Origin: Nemertoderma westbladi
Taxonomy: Eukaryota > Xenacoelomorpha > Nemertodermatida > Nemertodermatidae
Assembly: GCA_032718475.1 (NCBI GenBank)
Contig: JAUCBJ010003963.1
Location: 1-35,102, forward strand
Direction: 5' to 3'
DNA: 35,102 nucleotides
This document shows positions 10,769 to 19,806 of this stretch, piece after piece (position 1 is the first letter of the stretch; each line of letters starts with the position of its first letter). The notes under the pieces were generated by a model. That model saw only the letters and a program-made list of their open reading frames with translations. It had not been told where the DNA came from and did not search any database. A program made the translations under genes and the position numbers.

Positions 10769-11539
10769 TTACAGTAGCTCCTTACAGTAGCTCCTTACAG
10801 TAGCTCCTTACAGTAGCTCCTTACAGTAGCTCCTTACAGTAGCTCCTTACAGTAGCTCCTTACAGTAGCTCCTTACAGTAGCTCCTTACAGTAGCTCCTT
10901 ACAGTAGCTCCTTACAGTAGCTCCTTACAGTAGCTCCTTACAGTAGCTCCTTACAGTAGCTCCTTACAGTAGCTCCTTACAGTAGCTCCTTACAGTAGCT
11001 CCTTACAGTAGCTCCTTACAGTAGCTCCTTACAGTAGCTCCTTACAGTAGCTCCTTACAGTAGCTCCTTACAGTAGCTCCTTACAGTAGCTCCTTACAGT
11101 AGCTCCTTTACAGTAGCTCCTTTACAGTAGCTCCTTTACAGTAGCTCCTTACAGTAGCTCCTTATAGTAGCTCCTTACAGTAGCTCCTTACAGTAGCTCC
11201 TTACAGTAGCTCTTTACAGTAGCTCCTTACAGTAGCTCCTTACAGTAGCTCCTTACAGTAGCTCCTTACAGTAGCTCCTTACAGTAGCTCCTTACAGTAG
11301 CTCCTTACAGTAGCTCCTTACAGTAACTCCTTACAGTAGCTCCTTACAGTAGCTCCTTACAGTAGCTCCTTACAGTAGCTCCTTACAGTAGCTCCTTACA
11401 GTAGCTCCTTACAGTAGCTCCTTTACAGTAGCTCCTTACAGTAGCTCCTTTACAGTAGCTCCTTTACAGTAGCTCCTTTACAGTAGCTCCTTACAGTAGC
11501 TCCTTACAGTAGCTCCTTACAGTAGCTCCTTACAGTAGC
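10769..11539. repeat. 13-bp minisatellite, array I
   Basis: About 59 tandem copies of the 13-bp unit TTACAGTAGCTCC are present, with occasional 14-bp units (an extra T) and rare substitutions. The array stops abruptly at the BEL/Pao 5' LTR, and the same unit resumes in register at 24743. Arrays I, II and III are therefore pieces of one original array. Confidence 0.97.
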
Positions 11540-13030
11540 TGTTCGCGGTATTTCAACTTTCCATAACGCGAGTTGAATATTTTTTGTATTGATTTAAAAT
11601 GATTATTCCGATATTACTACTGGGTGCGGGACCATGGGTTTTGGGCACATTCTATAAACTGGGGGCGATTTATGGGCGAACTTTGGGGCGACTTACAGGG
11701 TACGGGACTAATTTCATGTTTATAAGGGCCAGGGGGGGATGGAAAATTCAAGCAGTATTCAGGTTAGCCTGATTACTATTAGGCCCTGGCCAACTTCCTG
11801 CTGCCTGTAGAGGTGGTTTTGGTAACGCGCCAGGCCTAAAGGACAAGGACTGCCCTTAGCGGTCCCTGGCCAACAGCAGTTATTACGAGACTGAAAAGAA
11901 CTCGGAACGCTGACTGCTTGTGTCAGGGATTTGCGACGGGAAACGACACGACAGACCCCTAGCCAAGCCGTACTGGTTCTCGATGATCGTTCCCTTCGGG
12001 GTTCGTGAGGGGTGGGACGGACACGCGAAAGGGTCTACCGACTTACGGAGGAAGGGTTTGACGAGGACTGCCCTTAGCGGTCTCTGGTCAACAGCAGTTA
12101 TTACGAGACTGAAAAGAACTCGGAACGCTGACTGCTTGTAACAGGGATTTGCGACGGGACCGACGACAGACCCCTTAGCCAAGCCGTACTGGTTCTCGAT
12201 GATCGTTCCCTTCGGGGTTCGTGAGGGGTGGGACGGACACGCGACGGGGTCGAAAGACAAAGGACTAGACTCTACTGGCCTACCGACTGTTCGGAGCAGT
12301 TTCTCGGTTGCCGAAGCGACTACGAGCCTGAAAGGGACTCGGAAAGCCTAGGTGGTTGGGTTTCTGCGATGAACCGACGGACCCCTAGCCAAGCCGTACT
12401 GGTTCTCGATGATCGAACCCTTCGGGGTTCGTGAGGGGTGGGACGGACACGCGAACGGGTCCACCGACACGACAGACTCCTAGCCAAGCCGTACTGGTTC
12501 TCGATGACCGATCCCTTCGGGGTTCGAGAGGGGTGGTACGGATACGCGACAGAGTCTACCGACTGGACCGACCCTTAGCCAAGCCGTGCTGGTTCTCGAT
12601 GATCGTTCCCTTCGGGGTTCGGGAGGGGTGGAACGGACACGCGACAGGGTCGACCGACACCGACACTGCGGCATCAAGACTAGGACCGAGGGAAAATCTG
12701 GGGAACATTAGTTAGGCTAAAATCTGAGCGAACAGTGGGTAATTAAATAATATACTGTAGGGATTTATATTGTCGTGTATAATTATTGTGAATATTTGGT
12801 GTATATTGATTTGGGGAAGCCCAAAATTATTCTCAATCAGGTTCAACAGAGTTCAGTTACATTAAAGAGTATATCCAACTAATGCAGCTTTTTCTCAACC
12901 GCAACCTGCATCTCAGAAATCATTCCTTCTCCACAATCAATATCCGGTGACTGGCCGGGGCTCGGTGGTCTGTAAAGTCACGTCTCCAGCATCGGCGTTT
13001 TTCCCCCCTGGTGTTGGGATAACGGCAACA
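11540..13030 (+). repeat. BEL/Pao 5' LTR (1491 bp) with internal repeats
   Basis: The LTR starts TGTTCGCGGTATTTC and ends GATAACGGCAACA. It contains five copies (near 11960, 12176, 12386, 12481, 12576) of a roughly 70-bp unit that starts AGCCAAGCCGTACTGG and holds a CCC-TTCG-GGG mini-hairpin. Three copies of a second module, ACGAG[A/C]CTGAAA..ACTCGGAA, lie at 11885, 12103 and 12322. It is about 475 bp longer than the 3' LTR, mainly because the 3' LTR lacks 12346-12807. Confidence 0.92.
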
Positions 13031-13140
13031 AAATTGAGAATAATTAATGTGGTCAATTTTGACAGGGTGTCAAAATTGAGAATAATTATGGTCAATTTTG
13101 ACAGGGTGTCAAAATTGAGAGTAAAACGCAGCCAACTTCA
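13031..13140 (+). repeat. Leader tandem repeat with twin perfect hairpins
   Basis: Directly after the 5' LTR, a roughly 39-41 bp unit is repeated about 2.3 times. Each full unit contains TCAATTTTGACA-GGG-TGTCAAAATTGA, a perfect 12-bp stem with a GGG loop, at 13053-13079 and 13092-13118. This is where the tRNA primer-binding site should lie, but I could not match the segment to a tRNA 3' end. The hairpins could act in packaging, dimerisation or translation control of the genomic RNA; this is inference. Confidence 0.75.
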
Positions 13141-13320
13141 ACTGGTGGAAGTTGAGAATCCTTCAATACTCTTCAAAACTCTCTACGTGCTTGCCAGCAC
13201 CCACTACGAGGAAACTCTGGTATTTGAGTTAAGACGAAGTCGTGGTTTAATTAATCAACAAACTCGATCTAACCAACTCGTAGTCGGCAGATCACATATT
13301 TGGAGAGTTGTTAACAGGGA

Positions 13321-13512
13321 ATGGAAGTATCGATCACACCCATTGATATAATCCAAGTTGAGCCAGGAATCTGGCACGTCGAAGTTGAAGTACAAGGAAC
13401 GAACGTCGGACGATTCAGGATTACCGTTCGGGTGGTCCAAGCTGAGTACAATACCTACGAGGAACTGTTTTATGACATCGCGTATCTAGCTATCGACAAG
13501 GCGCTACAATGA
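13321..13512 (+). CDS. Small leader ORF (63 aa) overlapping the gag start
   Basis: The ATG at 13321 follows an in-frame TAA near 13312, so the start is fixed. The stop TGA (13510-13512) overlaps the gag ATG (13509-13511) as ATGA. The product is a small, Cys-free, acidic protein rich in alternating hydrophobic residues (beta-strand-like: IWHVEVEV, RFRITVRVV). I do not recognise it. The tight overlap suggests gag translation by termination-reinitiation, or a decoy upstream ORF. Alternatively it is a chance ORF, since 63 codons in this composition is not extreme. Confidence 0.45.
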   Translation: MEVSITPIDIIQVEPGIWHVEVEVQGTNVGRFRITVRVVQAEYNTYEELFYDIAYLAIDKALQ

Positions 13513-16211
13513 CGACAAATAACGTATCCGATACCGACGAGATGGATCACCACACAGACTCGGAAGCCGACGAGGTACCAAACGTCAAGAACATGACCCG
13601 TCGGCTAGGGGCTCTCAAAGGCGGAGTAACCCGAGCGTATCAATGGATGGAGAAACAACTCAAGGGAGTCAAAACCCCCCTCAATGAGGTACAAACTCAG
13701 CTTCAAAGTATCCGAAATATCCTACAGCGGTACGAAAGAATGATACAGGCGTACCAAGAGCTCGTTCCCTCCACCGATCAGGAAAACTACCCCAAGTTTG
13801 AAGAACACGTTGTACATCTAGATGGGTTCCGCAAACAACACCGGAGGACCCTCAGCCTTGTGAGAGGCTATGAAGAACAGTACTACAAGAGAGCTGAAAG
13901 AACAGACGCGGAATCAGTACGAACCTCCAGCATCAGGACAGCAGTACATCGAAAGAGAACGGGGTCCGCTAGAAATCAGCACTCCAGCGCTAGGAGCGAG
14001 ATATCCAGCTCAGCGCGCAGTTCTCAAGGGGGGCCGCCACTCCGAGACCAACTGCGAGAACGGAAGGCATTAGCCCTCAAAGCTCGGATGGAAGATGAGT
14101 ATATTCAACTGCAAGCCGAGCAAGATGTATTAGCCGCCGAAACACAAAAGCGAGAGGCCGAACAAGCGGCCGAACGGCAGGCCGAACAACGCGAACAGGA
14201 GGCGGAACAACATAGACGAGAGGCCGAACGGCAGGCTGAACAACGCAAACAGGAGGCGGAACAACATAGACGAGAGGCCGAACGAGAGATCGAACAACGT
14301 AAACAGGAGGCTGAACAACGTGGACGAGAGGCCGAACGAGAGATCGAACAACGTAAATGGGAAGCAGAAATGCGTAAACAACACGCCGAGGCCCAAGCGA
14401 TTCTCATCCACAAAAAGAATGCGGATATTGCAAAACTCGCGGAATACGAAGCCGCACTTATAGAACGAGATATTCAACTCTACGAGGACTGGGAAAGGGA
14501 TATAGATCAGGAATATGAACCAATCCCGGTACCGGAATTAGAAAAGTCATTTATACTGACAGCGGCGAAACTTCCGAAACCCGAGATCCCGCCTACCAAA
14601 CAGTCTACGTTATCGGCACAAGCACCGGTGTTCCATCCCCCACCGGCTACGCTAAAGAATGAGGAACCTTATATCCCAGCCACCTCTACGGTCACGAGTG
14701 TACCCAAGTACGAGCCTGAAAGGGACTCGGAACGGGACGCCACTCCCCGATCCAACAACCCATTTACATCCACACCACAAACCCGTAGTCGCGTCATCAT
14801 TAAAACTCCACCTATCATTGATCCATCGAGTATGGGAGTGAGTGCCAATAACTATAACCCTCCGAGTCACTCCAGTTCAGACGACGTCAGTATTATCCGG
14901 GTGTTGGAAAACCGCCTTGCCATGCCTAAGATGGAGATCCGCACCTTCGAAGGAGATCCCGTCGATTACCTCAGATTCAAGAAACGGTTCTTTGCGCAGA
15001 TTGGATCAACGGACATAGCCGACGCACAGAAATTGGTATATTTATCGCAATACCTGGGTGACAAACCACGCAGAATTATTGCATGTTTTGAGGGAGGTTC
15101 TCATGAGGCATACTATGACGCATGGAAAACTCTAGATAAAAGATACGGAAATACCGGAACTATAATTAATAAAACTCTAGAGAGACTGATACAGGACGCG
15201 GGATCACTAGGGGACCCACAGAACATCCAGGAATTCTCCGACTCTATGAAGGATGCCTACTATACTCTGAAACCCTTAAATAAGGAGGACCAGGTGAACA
15301 ACATTCTAAACCTCCGACAGATCGCCCGGAAGTTCCCCGGATGGCTACAAAGTAAGTGGGCTTATAAATGCGTAGATCTCCGGCGCAGACATCCAGATCG
15401 AGATCCTAGCTTCCTTGAAATGTCGGCATTCCTGGACGATATCTCCGAAGCCATGAATGACTCGATGTTTTCAAAACAGAGTCTTGCCAAGTTGGACGGA
15501 ATAGAGAGCAACTCCAGGAGTAAGATAACCCCTCCGAAACCGAGATTCCGCCCTCCACCGGTGAGTACGATGGCCATCACCATGGCCGAGGATTCCGACG
15601 ACGAAGACTACGAGGAACCGACATCCGCCGAGGAATGGGCATGTTATCTCGCGAATTGGGCACCCGAAAGGGAAGGCATCACAAATTCCCTGCTCTGTCT
15701 CTTCTGTGGAGAGAAACATAAAGTGGAATTCTGCAGGAAGTTTCAGTTCGCCGAACTCGTCCCACGCTTCGAGGCGGTAATGAAACACCGAGGATGCTTC
15801 CGGTGTCTTGGAACAGGTCACTATGTTCTGGATTGCGACCAAAGATCATGCTGTGCCGTCTGTAACGACCAACGTCATCACACGCTCCTCCACATCCCCG
15901 CGAACTTCGATTTCACTACCCTCCCCTTTCGGATCGAAGCCAAGCGAAGAGGAGAAACAAACCACATTTTCAAAGGAACCCGGACAACCCAACGGAGAGA
16001 AACCAACCCGTTTAAAATCTCCACCGATACACCACAAGTAACAAATATTTCGGCCACGATTAATCTTATAAATCGCTGCTACATGGTCTTCGCAAAGGTA
16101 ATCCCAGTAAGGATTCAAGGAGTCAGCAAATCCTTGACGCGTTCGCGTTCCTTGATAACGGGTCCGACGGAACCATCATCGACCGGGATTTCCTCGAGCA
16201 ACTCGGCCTAG
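13509..16211 (+). CDS. gag: BEL/Pao Gag protein (900 aa frame)
   Basis: Gag forms the particle shell and binds genomic RNA. Residues 1-170 are hydrophilic with a helical region. Residues 175-320 are a long E/Q/R-rich coiled coil built from tandem heptad-like repeats (AEQHRREAERQAEQRKQE type). Residues 320-470 are Pro/Ser-rich linker. About 475-650 is the DUF1759 retrotransposon gag region (starts FEGDPVDYLRFKKRFF, later LNLRQIARKFPGWLQSKW). Zinc-knuckle motifs follow: C-x2-C-x3-H-x4-C near 729, C-x2-C-x4-H-x4-C near 762, and C-x2-C-x4-H-x4-H near 781. The last 30 or so residues are out-of-frame sequence: the peptidase region starts in the -1 frame at about 16130, so the natural Gag-Pol junction is broken or frameshifted there. 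The start is the ATG overlapping the leader ORF stop. Confidence 0.93.
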   Translation: MTTNNVSDTDEMDHHTDSEADEVPNVKNMTRRLGALKGGVTRAYQWMEKQLKGVKTPLNEVQTQLQSIRNILQRYERMIQAYQELVPSTDQENYPKFEEHVVHLDGFRKQHRRTLSLVRGYEEQYYKRAERTDAESVRTSSIRTAVHRKRTGSARNQHSSARSEISSSARSSQGGPPLRDQLRERKALALKARMEDEYIQLQAEQDVLAAETQKREAEQAAERQAEQREQEAEQHRREAERQAEQRKQEAEQHRREAEREIEQRKQEAEQRGREAEREIEQRKWEAEMRKQHAEAQAILIHKKNADIAKLAEYEAALIERDIQLYEDWERDIDQEYEPIPVPELEKSFILTAAKLPKPEIPPTKQSTLSAQAPVFHPPPATLKNEEPYIPATSTVTSVPKYEPERDSERDATPRSNNPFTSTPQTRSRVIIKTPPIIDPSSMGVSANNYNPPSHSSSDDVSIIRVLENRLAMPKMEIRTFEGDPVDYLRFKKRFFAQIGSTDIADAQKLVYLSQYLGDKPRRIIACFEGGSHEAYYDAWKTLDKRYGNTGTIINKTLERLIQDAGSLGDPQNIQEFSDSMKDAYYTLKPLNKEDQVNNILNLRQIARKFPGWLQSKWAYKCVDLRRRHPDRDPSFLEMSAFLDDISEAMNDSMFSKQSLAKLDGIESNSRSKITPPKPRFRPPPVSTMAITMAEDSDDEDYEEPTSAEEWACYLANWAPEREGITNSLLCLFCGEKHKVEFCRKFQFAELVPRFEAVMKHRGCFRCLGTGHYVLDCDQRSCCAVCNDQRHHTLLHIPANFDFTTLPFRIEAKRRGETNHIFKGTRTTQRRETNPFKISTDTPQVTNISATINLINRCYMVFAKVIPVRIQGVSKSLTRSRSLITGPTEPSSTGISSSNSA

Positions 16212-16933
16212 AATATGAACCTTGTAAACGGCCCATACAAACCATCACCGATAACAGAGAGGTAGAGTCCGGGGAGGTGCAACTCCAGATGGAAGGAGTG
16301 ATGAAGGGCTACGAAACGGTTAAGTTAACCATCAAGAACGCCTTGGTACACACAGACCTCCGAGTGCGGTTCCGACAATCAGCCGAGTATGCCCCCCTCA
16401 TACAATTGGACCGAGACGATGTAGATCTGAGGTGTCCGCAGTTGGACGTAAACCGCATCACCCTACTGATCGGACTTGATACACCGGAACTACACATCCC
16501 CACCGGAGATATCGCCCGATCCATAAAACAGGACGACGGATTTTATGCTGAACGAACAATAATGGGATGGACACTCTGCGGCATTAAGGAAGAAACTACT
16601 GACACCTATACCTACCTTCCCAAATGTCAGATTAAAGAGAATGCAACCTCCGTGGGTTATTGCTCAGCTACGGACATTGACGAGGATTTGTTTCTAGAGA
16701 CTGAGAAAACCCAACAAGAGATGACGAAATATTTTAATCTAGAGACCCAGGAGTTCGCTGAAAAGGACGAAAACCCGTCCGAAGAGGATCAATATTGTAT
16801 GGACGTTCTCGACCAGGCCACGTTCAAAGACGGACACTGGTGTTCACCTATGTTATGGAAGGACCCAAACAAACCAATGGCAAACAACGCCAGCATGGCA
16901 CTTAGGCGACTTAGGGGATTCTACGCCGGCTGA
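16130..16933 (+). CDS. pol: BEL/Pao Pol, peptidase A17-like region (frame-broken piece)
   Basis: This frame is open from 16064 and meaningful from about 16130. It contains AFLDNGSDGTIID, the aspartic peptidase active-site motif (D-N-G-S), and later LLIGLDTPELHIPTGD and GFYAERTIMGWTLCG, typical of the Pao A17 peptidase region. The end approaches the RT entry (LDQATFKDGHWCSPMLW, then MALRRLRG) before a TGA at 16931. Relative to gag it is in the -1 frame. The switch point near 16125-16133 (AGCAAATCC) has no classical slippery heptamer, so a 1-nt insertion is more likely than programmed frameshifting. The polyprotein matures Gag and Pol. Confidence 0.85.
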   Translation: MLDAFAFLDNGSDGTIIDRDFLEQLGLEYEPCKRPIQTITDNREVESGEVQLQMEGVMKGYETVKLTIKNALVHTDLRVRFRQSAEYAPLIQLDRDDVDLRCPQLDVNRITLLIGLDTPELHIPTGDIARSIKQDDGFYAERTIMGWTLCGIKEETTDTYTYLPKCQIKENATSVGYCSATDIDEDLFLETEKTQQEMTKYFNLETQEFAEKDENPSEEDQYCMDVLDQATFKDGHWCSPMLWKDPNKPMANNASMALRRLRGFYAG

Positions 16934-19806
16934 ATGACCAACCCGAGATAAAGGAGAAATATAATACCGTAATCCAAGGATATCTCGACGATGGATTAGC
17001 AGAAATGGTACCACGGAATGAACTGCAAGGTGGTAAAAGAACATATTATCTCCCAACCCACTATGTGGTAGAAGCCCGGAAGGGTGGGAAAATCCGAGTG
17101 GTAAATGATGCCGCCGCTACGTACCAGGGCGAATCCCTAAACAGTCAGCTTTACACGGGACCCAACATATATAGTACACTCATCGGCGTACTGATCAGGT
17201 TCAGGGAAAACCGGGTAGCATTCACCTGCGACATCAAGACCATGTTTCATCAAGTTCGTACGCTACCAAGAGACTCAGACTGTCTACGTATCCTATGGAC
17301 GGATAAAACACTAACTCAACAGGAGATTAGTCAACTTACGATAAAGGACGTAGACATAATGCGTATGGTTGTCAGGATCTTCGGCGCTAAGGACTCGCCG
17401 GTAGCATGCAGTGACATGCTGAAGAGGACGGCAACTATGTGCGAAAACGAGTTCCCTCCAACCGTCATAGAAACCATCCGACGATGCTTTTACGTGGATG
17501 ATGGATGCGCCGGCGCAGATAATGTGGACGAGGCATACCGGCTAGCAATGGGGATGGTAGAATGTCTAAAGAAAGGAGGTTTTCCGCTCGTGAAGTTCAG
17601 ATCCCACGACAAAACCCTTATGGAAAAGTTTCCGGAGGACATCCGACTGGAAAATAACAAAATGTATTCGGAGGATGTGGAACATCGTGTACTCGGGATT
17701 GAATGGGACATAGAATCAGACGAATTCATCTTCAAATATAAACCCCTACCCAAGCCTATGACAAAAAGGGGATGTTTGTCAATAAAAAGCGCCATCTTCG
17801 ACCCACTAAATTTCATATCTCCAGTAACCTTGGCCGGAATGAACCTGATTAAGGAAATGTGGATAGAAGGACTGGGATGGGACGAAGAGCTCCCCCCACA
17901 CCTCAGCGTCAAATGGAGAAAATGGACGGAGCAGCTCGAACACCTACATCTTATGCGGATACCTAGACCGTTCTTCCTCGATAAACTACCCACCGATATC
18001 TTCCAGCTCCATACCTTCTCGGATGCTTCGAATACCGGAATTGGCGTAGTCACCTTCTTACGAAGACTCAGCAACGATGGAAACGGTGATACGAGCTTCT
18101 TATTTTCTAAAGCCAAGACAGTATCCGGGGAATTCGTAGCAACGATTCCAAGACTCGAGCTACAGGCTGCAGTTTGGGCAGTAAGACAGAATCGCATGGT
18201 CATGCGGAACCTACGGATCCCCATTGAGTCTCAACACTTCTGGGTCGATTCGAGTATAGTTCTCTATTATCTCCACTCTCCATCACGGCGTCACACTACA
18301 TTTGTAGCGAACCGAGCCACAGAGATAAAACAGTGTACCGGCCGAGAACAGTGGCACCATGTAAACGGGAAAGAAAACCCAGCGGACTTATCAAGCCGAG
18401 GCGCCACCCCAAAACAACTCTGTAAAAGTAAACTCTGGCTTACAGGCCCGGAATTCCTACAACAGCCACAATTAACATGGAGTACCCGATTCGACCCCGA
18501 ACTCGATAGCGGAAAATACTCCGAGGACGATAAAGAGATCCGTAAAATCCATAGAAGCAACGCAGTGGAAATTTATAGCTGTCTGACTGAGCCTGCAAAG
18601 GACTCGGGCAGGCACTATAACGTTGCGACGATCATTCAACCAGCGGCGTCTTTACGACAGAACTGGATTATAGCTAATATAAGACAAAGATATTGGATCA
18701 CCCACATCCAGCCACTGATCCGGAAAGTGTTGAAACGTTGCTTTACCTGCAGACGTTATCTAGCGCCACCAATCACCCAAAAGATGGCCGACTTACCAGC
18801 CACCCGTCTACAAGCAGATTCCCCACCGTTCTACGTCACTGGAATGGACTGTTTCGGCCCGTTTACGGTCATCGAACGACGATCCAACATCAAATGCTGG
18901 GGAGCCATCTTCACCTGCCTAAGGTCTAGGGCAATCTACCTAGACATTGTGGTGAACCTTACGCAACACGCATTCATCAATGCTCTGCGTCGGTTCGTGG
19001 CAAGCAATGGGACATGTCGTCACATGTATTCCGATAATGGCACGAACTTTGTGGGAGGAGAAAGAGAACTTGGAGAGGCGATCGAGGGATGGTTTACCGA
19101 TAACACCGCATCCCAAGTCTGGAAGGAACACCAGATACAGTGGCACTTCCAGACCCCCTTAGCACCCCATACGAGCGGGGTATGGGAGAAACTGATCGAC
19201 CTAGTGAAACGGTCAATGCGCGTCGCTCTAGGAGACACCCGGGTAACCCATGACACCCTCCGCACAACATTCTGCGAGATCACAGCTACCCTGAACAACC
19301 GGCCCATTGTCCCTATCCGCGACGACCCCACAGACCTGGAGCCCCTCACTCCTAACCACCTACTGGGGAGACCTAAAACTCAAGTTCTCCCGGAGACAAT
19401 GTTTCCGGATCCCAACGATATTGCGAGACATACAAACTGGAAAAAGGCCCAAGCGTTGGCAGCACATTGGTGGATAATCTGGGCCCAGGAGTACCTCATA
19501 ACCCTCCGGACCAGGAGGAAATGGAACAACACCTACCGGAACGTCGCAGTTGGCGACATGGTACTAGTAAAAGAAGATCTCAAAGATCGCGTTCACTGGC
19601 CTGTGGCGCGGGTCGTGACCATACACCCAAGCAAAGACGGACTTGCGAGGACTGTGACGATACGAACGGCTTCGGGCCACTACCAACGCCCTATCCAGAG
19701 GCTGTGCCTTCTTGAAGGCAATGATAGCGGTGACTCTACGAGAGGTGATAAGTTCCCTACTCAAGATCCTGCTGCAGACATCGGTGACAATGATAAATGC
19801 GTTTAA
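16915..19806 (+). CDS. pol: BEL/Pao Pol, reverse transcriptase-RNase H-integrase
   Basis: The frame opens after a TAG at 16912-16914 and runs to 19806. Its first ATG is at 17005, and positions below count from that Met. The RT has catalytic D76 (CDIKTMFHQV) and the YVDD box at 163-166. RNase H has D340 (FSDAS), E385, D415 and D461. The integrase has a CFTC half-finger at 579-582 and the D615-D677-E728 triad, followed by a DUF5641-like tail (GDMVLVKED, W-P-x-A-R-V). Two oddities are visible. Entry from the peptidase frame needs a second -1 shift, near the GGGG at 16914-16917. Only about 100 residues separate the RNase H Asp461 from the integrase RYWI block, much less than usual, and the His pair of the integrase zinc finger is not where expected. 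That suggests an internal deletion near 18500-18650. Confidence 0.93.
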   Translation, partial: GILRRLNDQPEIKEKYNTVIQGYLDDGLAEMVPRNELQGGKRTYYLPTHYVVEARKGGKIRVVNDAAATYQGESLNSQLYTGPNIYSTLIGVLIRFRENRVAFTCDIKTMFHQVRTLPRDSDCLRILWTDKTLTQQEISQLTIKDVDIMRMVVRIFGAKDSPVACSDMLKRTATMCENEFPPTVIETIRRCFYVDDGCAGADNVDEAYRLAMGMVECLKKGGFPLVKFRSHDKTLMEKFPEDIRLENNKMYSEDVEHRVLGIEWDIESDEFIFKYKPLPKPMTKRGCLSIKSAIFDPLNFISPVTLAGMNLIKEMWIEGLGWDEELPPHLSVKWRKWTEQLEHLHLMRIPRPFFLDKLPTDIFQLHTFSDASNTGIGVVTFLRRLSNDGNGDTSFLFSKAKTVSGEFVATIPRLELQAAVWAVRQNRMVMRNLRIPIESQHFWVDSSIVLYYLHSPSRRHTTFVANRATEIKQCTGREQWHHVNGKENPADLSSRGATPKQLCKSKLWLTGPEFLQQPQLTWSTRFDPELDSGKYSEDDKEIRKIHRSNAVEIYSCLTEPAKDSGRHYNVATIIQPAASLRQNWIIANIRQRYWITHIQPLIRKVLKRCFTCRRYLAPPITQKMADLPATRLQADSPPFYVTGMDCFGPFTVIERRSNIKCWGAIFTCLRSRAIYLDIVVNLTQHAFINALRRFVASNGTCRHMYSDNGTNFVGGERELGEAIEGWFTDNTASQVWKEHQIQWHFQTPLAPHTSGVWEKLIDLVKRSMRVALGDTRVTHDTLRTTFCEITATLNNRPIVPIRDDPTDLEPLTPNHLLGRPKTQVLPETMFPDPNDIARHTNWKKAQALAAHWWIIWAQEYLITLRTRRKWNNTYRNVAVGDMVLVKEDLKDRVHWPVARVVTIHPSKDGLARTVTIRTASGHYQRPIQRLCLLEGNDSGDSTRGDKFPTQDPAADIGDNDKCV

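Noticed and set aside
10769-11539. Tandem array considered as a CRISPR array
   Set aside because: Units are contiguous 13-mers with no spacers, and the context is an animal genome, so it is a minisatellite.
11883-12715. ORFs of 70-125 aa on both strands in the LTRs, and the 168/162-aa pair at 24052-24577
   Set aside because: These are repeats of the LTR unit read in non-stop frames on both strands. There is no homology to proteins and the lengths change with repeat number.
12947-13351. 134-aa frame across the 5' LTR end and leader
   Set aside because: It begins at a GTG inside the LTR, runs through the hairpin repeats and has no recognisable content. The 63-aa ORF has a better case because of its ATG and the ATGA overlap.
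14105-14477. Antisense Cys/Ser/Arg- and Phe/Leu-rich frames within gag
   Set aside because: They are antisense shadows of the coiled-coil repeat region of gag.
16121-16135. Programmed -1 frameshift site between gag and peptidase
   Set aside because: No X-XXY-YYZ heptamer is present in the gag frame at the switch, and a second break of the same kind occurs in pol, so simple indels are the more economical explanation.
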